A stretch of 64,000 nucleotides of DNA from Carnobacterium gallinarum DSM 4847 (GTDB lineage: Bacteria > Bacillota > Bacilli > Lactobacillales > Carnobacteriaceae). The notes under the pieces are model-generated. The model ran no database searches. It worked only from the letters and a program-made list of their open reading frames with translations, and was not told where the DNA came from. This document shows, in pieces, positions 55,394 to 64,000 of the stretch. Position 1 is the first letter of the stretch, and each line of letters opens with the position of its first letter. Location of the stretch: the NCBI RefSeq assembly GCF_000744375.1, contig NZ_JQLU01000005.1:186001-250000 (forward strand), in the 5' to 3' direction. The position numbers and the translations under genes were made by a program.

Positions 55394-56731
55394 TTAAAAA
55401 TCTAAATCACCTAGTAATACTTCATCTTCTTTAGAAATCACAGATTTCTTAATTTCATTTTCTGCTTCACGTTTTAATTCTTGTTTTTCTAGAACTTTAA
55501 AGAATGGCAAATACAGACCAAATGATAACAGTATTTGAACGCCGTTGACTAAAATAGAGCGCCAATCAAATCCCACTAAAAAGCCTTCCATAAAAACAGG
55601 AACATAAGGCGGATCAAAGATGGGAGAATTTAGAAGACCTAATTTCATCATCACCATCGGAAATAGCCCTACTAGCGAACCACCAAAGATAAAGGGAATT
55701 AACAATATCGGATTTAAAATAATCGGAACTCCGAATAAAACTGGTTCGTTGATTCCAAATAATGATGGCAACAATCCTACTGCCCCGACTTTTTTATAAC
55801 GTTGTGATCGACTAAATAACATTGCAATTACTAAACCAATCGTTACTCCAGATCCGGTAAAGTTTGCATAAGCAGATAAAGACCCGCCTGTTAAAACATG
55901 GGCTAATGGTTCACCAGCTGCTTTTGATGCGATGTTTTCTGATAAATACTGCACCGCAATTGGTGAAATAATCGGTGACAATACAGCTGAATGAATACCA
56001 AAGAACCAAAAAGTTAAACGTAACACTAATACTACATAAATCACCCATAATGAATCCATGCCACCAATTGCTGGTGCAAGAGCGCTCATAATAATCTGTG
56101 GAACTAAAATACCATTTGTTAAACTATCTGCTACTGCCCGAATCACAATAAAAATAATACCAATTGCAGCGGTTGGCGTAATCAATTCAAAGGAACTAGA
56201 AACAAAATCTGGAACTCCTTCTGGCATCTTAATCACCAACTTATGTCGTGTAAAGAAGCGGTAGATTTCCACCGCAATTAAAGCGACAAAGATAGCCGTA
56301 AACAGCCCTTTTGAATCTAAATACGTAGCAATTAAATTCCCACTATCATCAATATCCAATGCTAATAATAAAAAGGCAATCGTGGCTAACAACATAGAGC
56401 CAACAGTATACAACTTATAATGTTCACTTAAAAAATAAGAAATTCCTAAAACAGCATATAAACCGACTAATCCTAATGAAACCTTTGAGATTAAACTAAA
56501 AATATAACCATATTGCTCAAACCAATTCACAACTCCTTGATTAGGAATAAACTCTGGAATTGAGGGGAAAATGGCAGCGATTGAACCTAATAATAAGACT
56601 GGTGTTAATACAACCATCCCTTTTTTGATTGCTGTTAAATGAGGCTGGTTATCAACTTTATTGGCAATTGGAACTAATGTTTTCTGAATGACTGCTTCAA
56701 ATTTTGCGAATAAACCTTCTGTTTGAGACAT
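55394..56731 (-). CDS. PTS lactose/cellobiose-family IIC component
   Basis: A 445-residue membrane permease of the Lac/Cel (lichenan/cellobiose) PTS family, with about ten membrane segments. FTGSGVTIGLVIAMLFSRSQRYKKVG and LPSLFGINEPVLFGVPIILNPILLIPFI hold the substrate-region Glu of the NEPV motif. It transports a sugar or glycoside with phosphorylation through the separate IIB/IIA. Neighbours suggest an unusual substrate that also needs peptidases and a C-S lyase. Confidence 0.92.
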   Translation of the reverse strand: MSQTEGLFAKFEAVIQKTLVPIANKVDNQPHLTAIKKGMVVLTPVLLLGSIAAIFPSIPEFIPNQGVVNWFEQYGYIFSLISKVSLGLVGLYAVLGISYFLSEHYKLYTVGSMLLATIAFLLLALDIDDSGNLIATYLDSKGLFTAIFVALIAVEIYRFFTRHKLVIKMPEGVPDFVSSSFELITPTAAIGIIFIVIRAVADSLTNGILVPQIIMSALAPAIGGMDSLWVIYVVLVLRLTFWFFGIHSAVLSPIISPIAVQYLSENIASKAAGEPLAHVLTGGSLSAYANFTGSGVTIGLVIAMLFSRSQRYKKVGAVGLLPSLFGINEPVLFGVPIILNPILLIPFIFGGSLVGLFPMVMMKLGLLNSPIFDPPYVPVFMEGFLVGFDWRSILVNGVQILLSFGLYLPFFKVLEKQELKREAENEIKKSVISKEDEVLLGDLDF

Positions 56732-56746
56732 CCTTCTTCCTCCTTT

Positions 56747-57076
56747 TTAATTAGCCAGATTTTTACGATAGGCAATAATCGCCTGCTTCACAACTGTACC
56801 ACCATCCATTGCGCCATAAATTTCAGATGTTAGCAATACAGCTGGTTTATCACGTTTTTTAGCTTCCTCTGCCACATAATCAAATTTATGACTTAATTGT
56901 GGACCAACTAAAATCACTTCATAATTGTCGATATTTTGTTCCAAACGATCGACACCAATCGCTTCCATTGGAAAATCTTCAATCGCTAATTTTTCAGAAC
57001 CATTAATTACCTTTTTCATGGCTTCCATCATCATTGTTGTTGAAAAACCACCTGCACAAACTAAAAGAATTTTCAT
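56747..57076 (-). CDS. PTS lactose/cellobiose-family IIB component
   Basis: A 109-residue soluble IIB protein; the phospho-cysteine is Cys7 in LLVCAGGFSTTMMMEAM, the standard P-loop of CelA-type IIB. It relays phosphate from IIA to the sugar bound by IIC. It lies 15 bases before IIC and 21 bases after IIA. Confidence 0.93.
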   Translation of the reverse strand: MKILLVCAGGFSTTMMMEAMKKVINGSEKLAIEDFPMEAIGVDRLEQNIDNYEVILVGPQLSHKFDYVAEEAKKRDKPAVLLTSEIYGAMDGGTVVKQAIIAYRKNLAN

Positions 57077-57097
57077 TTTTCATCGACTCCTCTGTTT

Positions 57098-57415
57098 TTA
57101 TTTTTTTTGATAAATTTCTTCTAACATGCCAACCATTTCTTCAATTAAATCACGAGCTAACATGGATGACATCAAATGATCTTGCGCATGAACCATCAAT
57201 AGGCTAACTTCGGTTTTATCCCCTTGGGTTTCTTTAGTAATTAAATGTGTTTGAACTTCGTGGGCGGCAAGACTTTTTTCCTTCGCCTCTTTTAGTTTCT
57301 CCTTAGCTCCTACAAAATCTTGTTTTCGTGCCAACCCTAATGCTGCAAAGGCTGCTCCACGACTGTCACCTGACGAGGCAATTATCTTAAATATTTCTAA
57401 TTCTGCTGCTTCCAT
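57098..57415 (-). CDS. PTS lactose/cellobiose-family IIA component
   Basis: A 105-residue trimeric IIA protein; phospho-histidine His76 in LMVHAQDHLM, as in LacF/CelC-type IIA. It takes phosphate from HPr. Starts 12 bases after the PRD regulator and precedes IIB. Confidence 0.93.
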   Translation of the reverse strand: MEAAELEIFKIIASSGDSRGAAFAALGLARKQDFVGAKEKLKEAKEKSLAAHEVQTHLITKETQGDKTEVSLLMVHAQDHLMSSMLARDLIEEMVGMLEEIYQKK

Positions 57416-57427
57416 ATTTACACTTCC

Positions 57428-59359
57428 CTAACGAATAGTTTGAATAACTTGTTTAAATTCTTGGTAATTTTGACTTCGTAAAACTCGTGCCAATAACTCA
57501 TCATCTTCCATCATCTTCATCAATAACAAACTAATTTCTTTATGCACCCATAAATGACCTTTATTTAAATTAATTAAAAAAATCAATTGAACTTTTTTCT
57601 GCAAATAGAAGATTGGCTGCTCTAATAAAATCACACTAATGCATTCAATCTTTGCCCCCATCTCAATCCCATGAGGTCCAGCAACTCCATTTTGATAAAT
57701 AGTATTCATTCGCTTTTCTCGTTCCATGACTTTAGCCGGATAGTGAGGTTCCCCATAGCCTAACTCAACTAATTCATTGGCACCTTCTTCAAGTAACGTT
57801 AAATAGTCACCATGATAATCTAAACGCTGAAAACAATCTTCTTTGAAATAATCTAAGATTGTATGAATAGCTGTTTTTGATTGCCTTTGCTGCAATTCTC
57901 CCGCTAAAAAGAGCGTATCTCTGATTTTATTTAATTCTTTTTCATTTAATAGATTAGATACTTCAATAACTGGTACTCGAAACAAGGGATCAACTAATGG
58001 CAATGTTGAAATAACAACATCAAAGTTTCCTTGTTTAATCTTGGCAATCTCATTAATAGAAAAAGTTTCAATCATTCCCGTTGAAAATAAACTCTCAAGC
58101 TTAATTTTTAATAAAAATGCTGCACCACCACCACTGGAACAGACCACTGCAATTTTATCGTATTGACTCAATATTCGATTTTTTTCTTTCTCTAGACTGG
58201 CTGCTAAATAAATAGCAACGTATCCAATCTCATCTTTTGATACAGTTAATGAATACTCCTTGCCAATTAATTGAATAAAAAATAATGCACTGTTAAAAAC
58301 GTTAGCATATCGTGTATAAATATCTTCAATGATTGGATTGTCTAATTGCATGTTGTAATGTAAACGCATCAATAAAGGATACACATGCATCAATAAAGCT
58401 TGAATCAATTCTTCATCTTTGCTAAAAGTAGTCATAAAAGCTTGATCCACTTCTATTAAAGCGCTGACAATTTGTTGATATAATTTATCTTTTTCAACTT
58501 GATTGATACTATCCAAGGTTACTTTTCCAACTAAATGTTCAGTAAGATAAGCTATTTCAGTCTCTGGAAGCTCCACTTGGAATTCTTGTTTTAGATACGC
58601 ACTAATATCTTGACTTAATTGCTGACACGGCTGAAAGGTAGAAGCATTTGCCAAGTCCTGATTTAACTCCATTGAACGAATGTAATTGTGCTGGGATACT
58701 CGGAATAGTAACATTCGCAAATGCTCAATAATATTTTGAAAGGCCTGATCACTGAGATATATCTTATAGAACCCAATTCGTTTCCAGAGATAGTCTGCTA
58801 GATTTGTCATATCCAGCGTTTCCATAAAGTTCTGATAATCTGACGTTTTCAATAATTGAATTTCCGATTGGTTAAAAACTTGTTGTAAAGCTTTTCTACG
58901 TACAGCCTCGTCTCCTACTAATCTCAGTCCATAGTGAGCTCGTCTTTCTAATGAAAGTCCCTGTTGAATCAAAAAAGTATCAATTTTTTTTAAATCCGTT
59001 TGAATAGTTGAAGGACTAACTTGTGAGTTTTCTGCCAGACTTCCAATCGTAATGTATCCATTAGCTTGAAATAATAGTAATAAACTATCATTGATTCGCT
59101 GCTGAATCGTATAATGCTCTGCGGAAACATACAAAGATGAATAGTAAGCTAAGAATTGATGTTGTTCCTTAATAACCAAGCGATATCCTACATTCCGAAC
59201 ACGTTCTACTTCAAATCCATGATTTCTCCCAATTGTATTTAGTGTTTTTATTTCATTTCTAACTGTTCGATCCGAGATTGTACACAGATTCATTAAGTCA
59301 TGACTTGCAACGACTTGATCTGATTCAACTAAATAAATCAACATTGTATCCGCTCTCAA
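57428..59359 (-). CDS. PRD-containing transcriptional activator with PTS IIB and IIA domains (LicR-type)
   Basis: A 643-residue multidomain regulator: winged HTH (1-60), second Mga-like HTH (about 85-145), PRD1 (about 185-290; His213 and His275), PRD2 (about 300-400; His325), GAT/IIB-like domain (Cys407 in VVCSSGGGAAF) and IIA domain (His563 in GPHG). The second PRD2 position that normally holds His is Tyr384 (GYVAIYLAAS), an oddity. Phosphorylation by HPr or the PTS components would set activity according to substrate. The start is TTG at 59359 with AAGGAGG nine bases upstream; the in-frame ATG at 59344 lies too far from it. First gene of the operon. Confidence 0.92.
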   Translation of the reverse strand: MRADTMLIYLVESDQVVASHDLMNLCTISDRTVRNEIKTLNTIGRNHGFEVERVRNVGYRLVIKEQHQFLAYYSSLYVSAEHYTIQQRINDSLLLLFQANGYITIGSLAENSQVSPSTIQTDLKKIDTFLIQQGLSLERRAHYGLRLVGDEAVRRKALQQVFNQSEIQLLKTSDYQNFMETLDMTNLADYLWKRIGFYKIYLSDQAFQNIIEHLRMLLFRVSQHNYIRSMELNQDLANASTFQPCQQLSQDISAYLKQEFQVELPETEIAYLTEHLVGKVTLDSINQVEKDKLYQQIVSALIEVDQAFMTTFSKDEELIQALLMHVYPLLMRLHYNMQLDNPIIEDIYTRYANVFNSALFFIQLIGKEYSLTVSKDEIGYVAIYLAASLEKEKNRILSQYDKIAVVCSSGGGAAFLLKIKLESLFSTGMIETFSINEIAKIKQGNFDVVISTLPLVDPLFRVPVIEVSNLLNEKELNKIRDTLFLAGELQQRQSKTAIHTILDYFKEDCFQRLDYHGDYLTLLEEGANELVELGYGEPHYPAKVMEREKRMNTIYQNGVAGPHGIEMGAKIECISVILLEQPIFYLQKKVQLIFLINLNKGHLWVHKEISLLLMKMMEDDELLARVLRSQNYQEFKQVIQTIR

Positions 59360-59482
59360 TTATAAGTTCCTCCTTAGATACTCCAAGTTTACTGTTCTGT
59401 TTACACTTTTAAAATAGTAAATTTTTCAATAATTTTTGGCAAAAGCTACCACATACTTCAAATTAACCATAACTTACAAAAA

Positions 59483-59526
59483 AATACTATCAAATCTTAG
59501 GAATTAAACCTAGATTTGATAGTATT
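59483..59526 (-). terminator. Terminator of the VanZ-family gene
   Basis: AATACTATCAAATCT (59483-59497) pairs with AGATTTGATAGTATT (59512-59526); minus-strand product ends in TTTTTTT. Confidence 0.8.
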
Positions 59527-59537
59527 GATGTTGGATG

Positions 59538-60194
59538 TTACGTTTTTCTTTTATGCCTTTTTTGTTTAATCAAAAAGTAAATTTCATAACACAAAAAACC
59601 TACAACGCCACCAAGAGTATTAAATATGACATCATCAATATCTGCTACACCCGTTTGAAATAAAAATTGTAAGCTTTCAATTAACAGGGAAGCGAACATA
59701 CCGATGACAACCGTTTTTATAAAGGGATGATGTTTCTCAGAGAGATAGGCTATACAAAAACCCATTGGAATAAACCAGAAAATATTGCCATATAAATTAT
59801 AGTAGAAATCAAACTTTGATGTACCTTGAGTTAGTTTTAGCGTTTCTGTAAATGGCTCCCAATTGACTTCACTTAATGGTCGTAATTCAATATGAACATT
59901 CATAATGCTAGATTCACCACGAAAAACAGTTAATTGAAATAGTAAAATTAGATAGAAAACAAAAAAATGTACTAACAATTCTCTAGCTATAGAGAAGGAT
60001 TTTCCATTGTTTGAAGGGGACTTTTTAACAACTTTTTGATAGCCTAAGTAGATTCCACGAATAACCAACCAAATAATAAAATATTGTAATGTTCGATCAA
60101 GGCTATAAAATATGAGCCGAATAAGCGGAAAATGATTGATTGTGTCCCCAAAAACCGAGTCAGTGTAATTGTATAAATTTTGTAAGAAAAACAT
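59538..60194 (-). CDS. VanZ family membrane protein
   Basis: A 218-residue protein with four or five membrane segments. The VanZ-like core (about 70-210) contains NIFWFIPMGFCIAYL and the helix IESLQFLFQTGVADIDDVIFNTLGGVVGF, the family signature. VanZ itself gives low-level teicoplanin resistance; VanZ-like proteins are widespread and their normal role is unclear. No van genes are near. Monocistronic. Confidence 0.88.
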   Translation of the reverse strand: MFFLQNLYNYTDSVFGDTINHFPLIRLIFYSLDRTLQYFIIWLVIRGIYLGYQKVVKKSPSNNGKSFSIARELLVHFFVFYLILLFQLTVFRGESSIMNVHIELRPLSEVNWEPFTETLKLTQGTSKFDFYYNLYGNIFWFIPMGFCIAYLSEKHHPFIKTVVIGMFASLLIESLQFLFQTGVADIDDVIFNTLGGVVGFLCYEIYFLIKQKRHKRKT

Positions 60195-60348
60195 TCTTTG
60201 GGAACCTCCTTTTTTTAGTCTTCTAATAGTATAACTGAAAGTTAAAAAAAAAGATGCAGTGGAAGTTTAAGATTTCTTTAAAATCAAAAAATGTCACCAA
60301 AATTGTATCCTCATTGACTTTTGAAAGAGTTACTTTTCTGGTATATAT

Positions 60349-60377
60349 TTGACATAGTTCTGTTAAAACGGTAAAAT
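60349..60377 (+). promoter_or_regulatory. Promoter of the LTA-synthase-family gene
   Basis: TTGACA (60349-60354) and TAAAAT (60372-60377), 17-base spacer. The leader of about 115 bases up to the TTG start holds no obvious riboswitch. The rest of 60195-60348 is AT-rich with nothing recognised. Confidence 0.8.
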
Positions 60378-60497
60378 ATTAGATGCTATACTTGTTGATA
60401 GTTTAAAGAAGAGCACGTGACAAAGGGAATACGTGATACTTCTTTTTTTAATGGAAAACTATACAAACTTGTCTACTTTTTAAGGAGGACGCTAGAA

Positions 60498-62705
60498 TTG
60501 AAAATTATCGAAAAAACAAAATCACTATTAAATACACGCTTGGGGTTCTTTACACTTGCTGTGATCCTATTTTGGGCTAAAACCTATTATAGCTATCAAA
60601 CTGCATTCTCATTGGGGGTAACTGGACCACTACAACAATTTCTCTTGTTCATTAACCCTGTGGCTACAACGCTATTTATTTTCTCAATAGCCTTATTCTT
60701 CAAAAATCCTAAACGAGCTTACATCGCTCTATTCGTTTTATATTTACTGGCAACTGTACTTGTCTATGCCAATGTAATTTATTATCGTGAGTTTACAGAT
60801 TTCTTAACAGTCAATACAATGTTAGGCGCTAAAAGCGTATCTGGTGGATTGAACACAAGCGCGTTTGCATTAACTTCATTTTCTGATATCTTCTATATCT
60901 TAGACTTTATTATTTTATTAGGTTTATTGTTAAGCAAGCAAGTCAAAATCGATCCAAGACCCTTTAAAAAACGTTATGCCTTTGCCATTATGGCTTTATC
61001 TGTAGCTATATTTGGTGCTAACTTAAGTCTTGCCGAAAGCAATCGCCCACAACTATTAACTAGAACATTTGACCGTAATTACATTGTGAAATACTTAGGT
61101 TTAAATGTTTTTACTGTTTATGATGGCGTAAAAACAGCTCAAGCCAACCAAGTTAAAGCAAATGCTGATAGCTCAGATATGGCGAATGTCATTTCTTATT
61201 TAGATAAACGTCGTACAGAACCAAATCCCATCACATTTGGTTCTGCTAAAGGAAAAAATGTTATTTATATTCATTTAGAAAGTTTCCAACAATTCTTAAT
61301 CGATTACAAATTAAAAGATGCAAATGGTGTTGAACGTGAAGTAACACCTTTCTTAAATAGCTTATATCACGATCAAAGTACAACTTCTTATGAGAATTTC
61401 TTCCATCAAGTTGGACAAGGAAAAACAAGTGATGCTGAAACGCTTTTAGAAAATTCACTATTTGGTTTACCACAAGGTTCTGCCTTTACTCAAGCTGGTT
61501 CAACAAATATTTTCCAAGCTGCACCACAAATACTACGTGACAATGGCAACTATACAAGTGCTGTTTTCCATGGTAATGTTGGTTCTTTCTGGAATCGTGA
61601 CAACACGTATAAATCATTTGGCTATAACTATTTCTTTGATGCAAGTTACTATGATGTATCAGACGGCAATACGTTAGAATATGGTCTAAAAGATAAATTG
61701 CTCTTCAATGAATCTGTTCAATATTTAGAAAAATTACCACAACCATTTTATGCAAAATTCTTAACGGTAACGAATCACTTCCCTTATCCATTGGATCAAG
61801 AGAATGTTGAATTTCCAAGAGCCACTACTGGAGATAGTACAATTGATGGCTATTTCGCCACTGCTCACTATTTAGATCAATCGGTTAAAGAATTCTTTGA
61901 CTATTTAAAAGCTTCTGGATTGTATGATAACTCAATGATTGTTCTTTACGGCGATCACTATGGGATCTCTAATTCTAGAAATACAACATTAGCTCCATTA
62001 CTTGGCAAAACAGCTGAAGAGTGGACAGAATATGACAATGCTCAATTACAACGCGTACCATTTATGTACCATATTCCTGGTCAAAAAAATGGAGGCATTA
62101 AATCAGAATACGGTGGTCAAGTTGATGTATTACCAACTCTGCTTAACCTATTAGGTGTTGATACATCAAATAAAGATGGCTTCATTCAATTTGGAACAGA
62201 CTTAAATTCCAAACAACATGATCAAACCGTTGCTTTCCGAAATGGGAGCTTCGTAACACCTAAGTATACGGTTATGGGGACTGATATTTATGATACTCCA
62301 ACTGGCAAGCTAATTGAAAAACCTTCTGAGGAAGTTTTACAGGAAGTTCAAACCCTACGTACTGGTGTTGAAAAACAATTAAATCTTTCTGATAGTATCA
62401 TCAATAGTGATTTGCTACGTTTCTATACGCCTGCAAGTTTCACACCTGTTGATCCAAGTAAATTTAATTATAAAAACCAAGTGAAACAATTGGATGATGC
62501 TTCAAAAGAATTAGGCGATCAAAATACTAGCTTAATTACTAAAAAAGCTGGTACTTCTACTGTTGATTTATATAAAACAGATGCTCCAGAACTAATGACA
62601 GAAGCTGAAAAAGCAGCTAAAGCTGCAGCTGACTCAGCAGCTAGTTCTAGTAGTCCTGCTACAGAAGGTGCCGACAAACCAGTTACAACCAATGAAGCAA
62701 AATAA
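60498..62705 (+). CDS. LTA synthase family (sulfatase-fold) membrane enzyme
   Basis: A 735-residue protein: five membrane helices in the first 215 residues, then an extracellular sulfatase-type domain. The catalytic Thr is Thr310 in GQGKTSDAE, and HLESFQ, SFWNRDNTYKSFGY and LYGDHYGISN carry substrate and metal-site residues of LtaS. It should polymerise or prime glycerol-phosphate of lipoteichoic acid at the membrane exterior. The C-terminal 100 residues end in an Ala/Ser/Lys-rich tail. The start is TTG at 60498, with AAGGAGG nine bases upstream; a GTG at 60417 has no ribosome site. Confidence 0.92.
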   Translation: MKIIEKTKSLLNTRLGFFTLAVILFWAKTYYSYQTAFSLGVTGPLQQFLLFINPVATTLFIFSIALFFKNPKRAYIALFVLYLLATVLVYANVIYYREFTDFLTVNTMLGAKSVSGGLNTSAFALTSFSDIFYILDFIILLGLLLSKQVKIDPRPFKKRYAFAIMALSVAIFGANLSLAESNRPQLLTRTFDRNYIVKYLGLNVFTVYDGVKTAQANQVKANADSSDMANVISYLDKRRTEPNPITFGSAKGKNVIYIHLESFQQFLIDYKLKDANGVEREVTPFLNSLYHDQSTTSYENFFHQVGQGKTSDAETLLENSLFGLPQGSAFTQAGSTNIFQAAPQILRDNGNYTSAVFHGNVGSFWNRDNTYKSFGYNYFFDASYYDVSDGNTLEYGLKDKLLFNESVQYLEKLPQPFYAKFLTVTNHFPYPLDQENVEFPRATTGDSTIDGYFATAHYLDQSVKEFFDYLKASGLYDNSMIVLYGDHYGISNSRNTTLAPLLGKTAEEWTEYDNAQLQRVPFMYHIPGQKNGGIKSEYGGQVDVLPTLLNLLGVDTSNKDGFIQFGTDLNSKQHDQTVAFRNGSFVTPKYTVMGTDIYDTPTGKLIEKPSEEVLQEVQTLRTGVEKQLNLSDSIINSDLLRFYTPASFTPVDPSKFNYKNQVKQLDDASKELGDQNTSLITKKAGTSTVDLYKTDAPELMTEAEKAAKAAADSAASSSSPATEGADKPVTTNEAK

Positions 62706-62721
62706 AGTTAACCAGAACAAA

Positions 62722-62757
62722 AAACAAGTTGATTATCTTTTATCAACTTGTTTTTTT
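62722..62757 (+). terminator. Terminator of the LTA-synthase-family gene
   Basis: ACAAGTTGAT (62724-62733) and ATCAACTTGT (62742-62751) with a T-run. The stop codon of the inserted transposase lies in this stem, so the IS end must be close by. Confidence 0.8.
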
Positions 62758-64000
62758 ATTTAGTATTTTTAAGATAAAAAATAAAGGCCTACTGCCTTTC
62801 CATAGCCACATAGCTAATTTTTTTAAATTCATAGCAGCAAACTTAAGCATCGTATGCACTGTAACTTTTTCCAAGCTTCTGTACTTGGTCCAGCGCATCC
62901 CATGCTTTTCTTTTACATCTGCAAATACTCGTTCAATGGTTTCTTTTCTCTTTTTATAAAGTTCTTTGTTAAACGCCGTATGGCGTAAATGCTCCAATTC
63001 ATCCATCAGGTTTGACCAAACATGCCTCGTCACAAGTTTTTAATAATGGGCAGTTGATGCATTTTTTCGAATCAGATTTATATTCTCGATAGCCTTCACG
63101 ATTAATTGTTGTAAATTTCAAAACACCGTTTGCTGGACATAAATAACAATCAAAATAAGTATCATAGACAAAATTATTTTTTCTGAAAAGTGTTTTATCG
63201 CCACGCGGTCGAGTATAAGGAAGGATTGCTTGGAGTTTCAAGTGTGTTAAAAAGTGGACAAATTTTGGTGTTTTATAACCTGCATCCGCAATCACGTTTT
63301 TTATTGAAGGAAACGTTCTTTTAGATTTTTTCACCAGTTGAAAAGCAACTTGGCTATCATGAATATTCCCTGGTGTGACAATGGTACTGATAATAAATCC
63401 ATTATCATCACAAGTTGTATGTGTGGAATAAGCAAATTGTTTTTCTCGCTCTCCTTTAACGTAATAGCCACTTTCAGGATCTGATTTACTAATTTTTCGT
63501 TCTTTCAACTCACTTTCTGTGCCCCATGTAAAAGGATTTTTTCCTTCTTTTATTCGTTGTTCATTGATTTCATTTTCTAATTCATCTTGATAAGCTCTTG
63601 CCTCACTATAAGTCATTTCTTTATTAAATTTATGTTTATTTGCGTTGGCTTTAATATGAGTAGAATCCATATAAAGATTATCTTCTGTGACAAAGCCTGC
63701 CTTAACTGCTTGTTCTAAAACATAGGAAAAAATTTTTTCAAACAACGTGGTTTCTCTAAAACGTCGCACATAATTCTTTCCAAATGTTGAAAAATGCGGC
63801 ACTTTATCATCGAACGAATAGCCTAAAAACCACCGATAAGCAACATTTGGCTCAATTCCCTTAATCGTTTGTCTCATGGATCGAATACCGAATAGGTATT
63901 GAATAAAAACTAATTTAATTAATACAACAGGATCAACACTTGGGCGACCTAAGGTCGAATACGTTGATTCAACAATAGGATAAATAAACTCAAAATTAAT
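62743..64000 (-). pseudogene. IS1182-type transposase, frameshifted and cut by the right edge
   Basis: Two frames on the minus strand make one protein. The N-terminal part (from the edge to 62999) contains GRPSVDPVVLIKL, LYMDSTHIKANANKHK and VIADAGYKTPKFVHFL, carrying the first two DDE Asp residues. The C-terminal part (from about 63033 to 62743) has RKETIERVFADVKEKHGMRW with the catalytic Glu. The shift occurs near ACTTGTGACG (about 63028-63037): restoring two bases of a TGTG run would read LKTCVTRHVW, the expected order. Without the Glu region in frame the enzyme should be inactive unless frameshifting occurs. The 5' end lies outside. Confidence 0.8.
62755..64000 (-). mobile_element. IS1182-family insertion sequence, partial
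   Basis: The transposase pseudogene above defines the element. Its downstream boundary is near 62750-62780, inside or just after the terminator of the LTA-synthase gene; I could not identify a terminal inverted repeat because the other end is beyond the window. Confidence 0.6.

Noticed and set aside
59360-59480. Catabolite-response element before the PRD regulator
   Set aside because: TGTGGTAGCTTTTGCCA near 59440-59457 on the minus strand lacks the central CG and has several mismatches to the cre consensus.
63000-63060. Programmed minus-one frameshift in the transposase
   Set aside because: The junction has only five As and no XXXYYYZ heptamer, and the needed shift is plus-one; a two-base deletion in a TGTG run is simpler.

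Overview
The window is a gene-dense, AT-rich stretch of a Firmicutes chromosome. Shine-Dalgarno sites are AAGGAGG-like, promoters are clear sigma-A type, and the purS/purQ/purL arrangement is Gram-positive. A PBP5-like low-affinity penicillin-binding protein, a liv operon ending in a CBS-ACT gene, LacD and many PTS/LAB-type families point to Lactobacillales, most likely a Carnobacterium- or Enterococcus-like organism. The genus is inference. I saw no rRNA, tRNA or CRISPR array.

Region 1 (1-16.8 kb) is mainly purine metabolism. purC-S-Q-L-F-M (minus strand, cut by the left edge) and purE-K-B are separate operons. Each has a 17-bp-spaced promoter preceded by paired PurR-type boxes. xpt-pbuX (salvage and uptake) sits behind a guanine-class riboswitch with its terminator. 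Between them lie gloA, a solo tuf whose promoter carries a CtsR-like operator, a DUF817 membrane protein, and an unannotated small-RNA locus with two identical CCTCCAA loops behind 11-bp phased repeats.

Region 2 (15.6-26 kb) holds a DJ-1 protein, an Lrp/AsnC and a GntR regulator, an AlkD-like repair protein, and a cell-wall group: PBP5-like transpeptidase, GH73 glucosaminidase and VanY-type DD-carboxypeptidase lipoprotein. It also has an AI-2E-type permease, an oxidoreductase and a decayed VOC gene.

Region 3 (26-47.7 kb) contains livJ-H-M-G-F plus a CBS-ACT protein (branched-chain amino acid uptake), two FUSC/ArAE-type membrane proteins flanking a YkyA lipoprotein, flotillin with its NfeD partner, an FtsX-type ABC exporter with a long coiled coil, an APC permease, a GRP sugar transporter, an HI0933-type flavoprotein, a YbaK deacylase and a solitary LacD aldolase.

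Region 4 (47.7-64 kb) contains a GGDEF protein, an RlmI-type methyltransferase, an MFS exporter, and an eight-part catabolic cassette: PRD regulator, PTS IIA, IIB and IIC, M24 and M42 aminopeptidases, and a MalY/PatB C-S lyase. Then come a VanZ protein, an LTA-synthase-family protein read from a TTG start, and a frameshifted IS1182-type transposase running off the right edge.

Three copies of a GTGGGACA/TGTCCCAC hairpin repeat sit at gene ends. The most promising undescribed items are the small-RNA locus (about 8831-9005), the PTS-peptidase-lyase cassette (52.0-59.4 kb) and the CtsR-like site at tuf.
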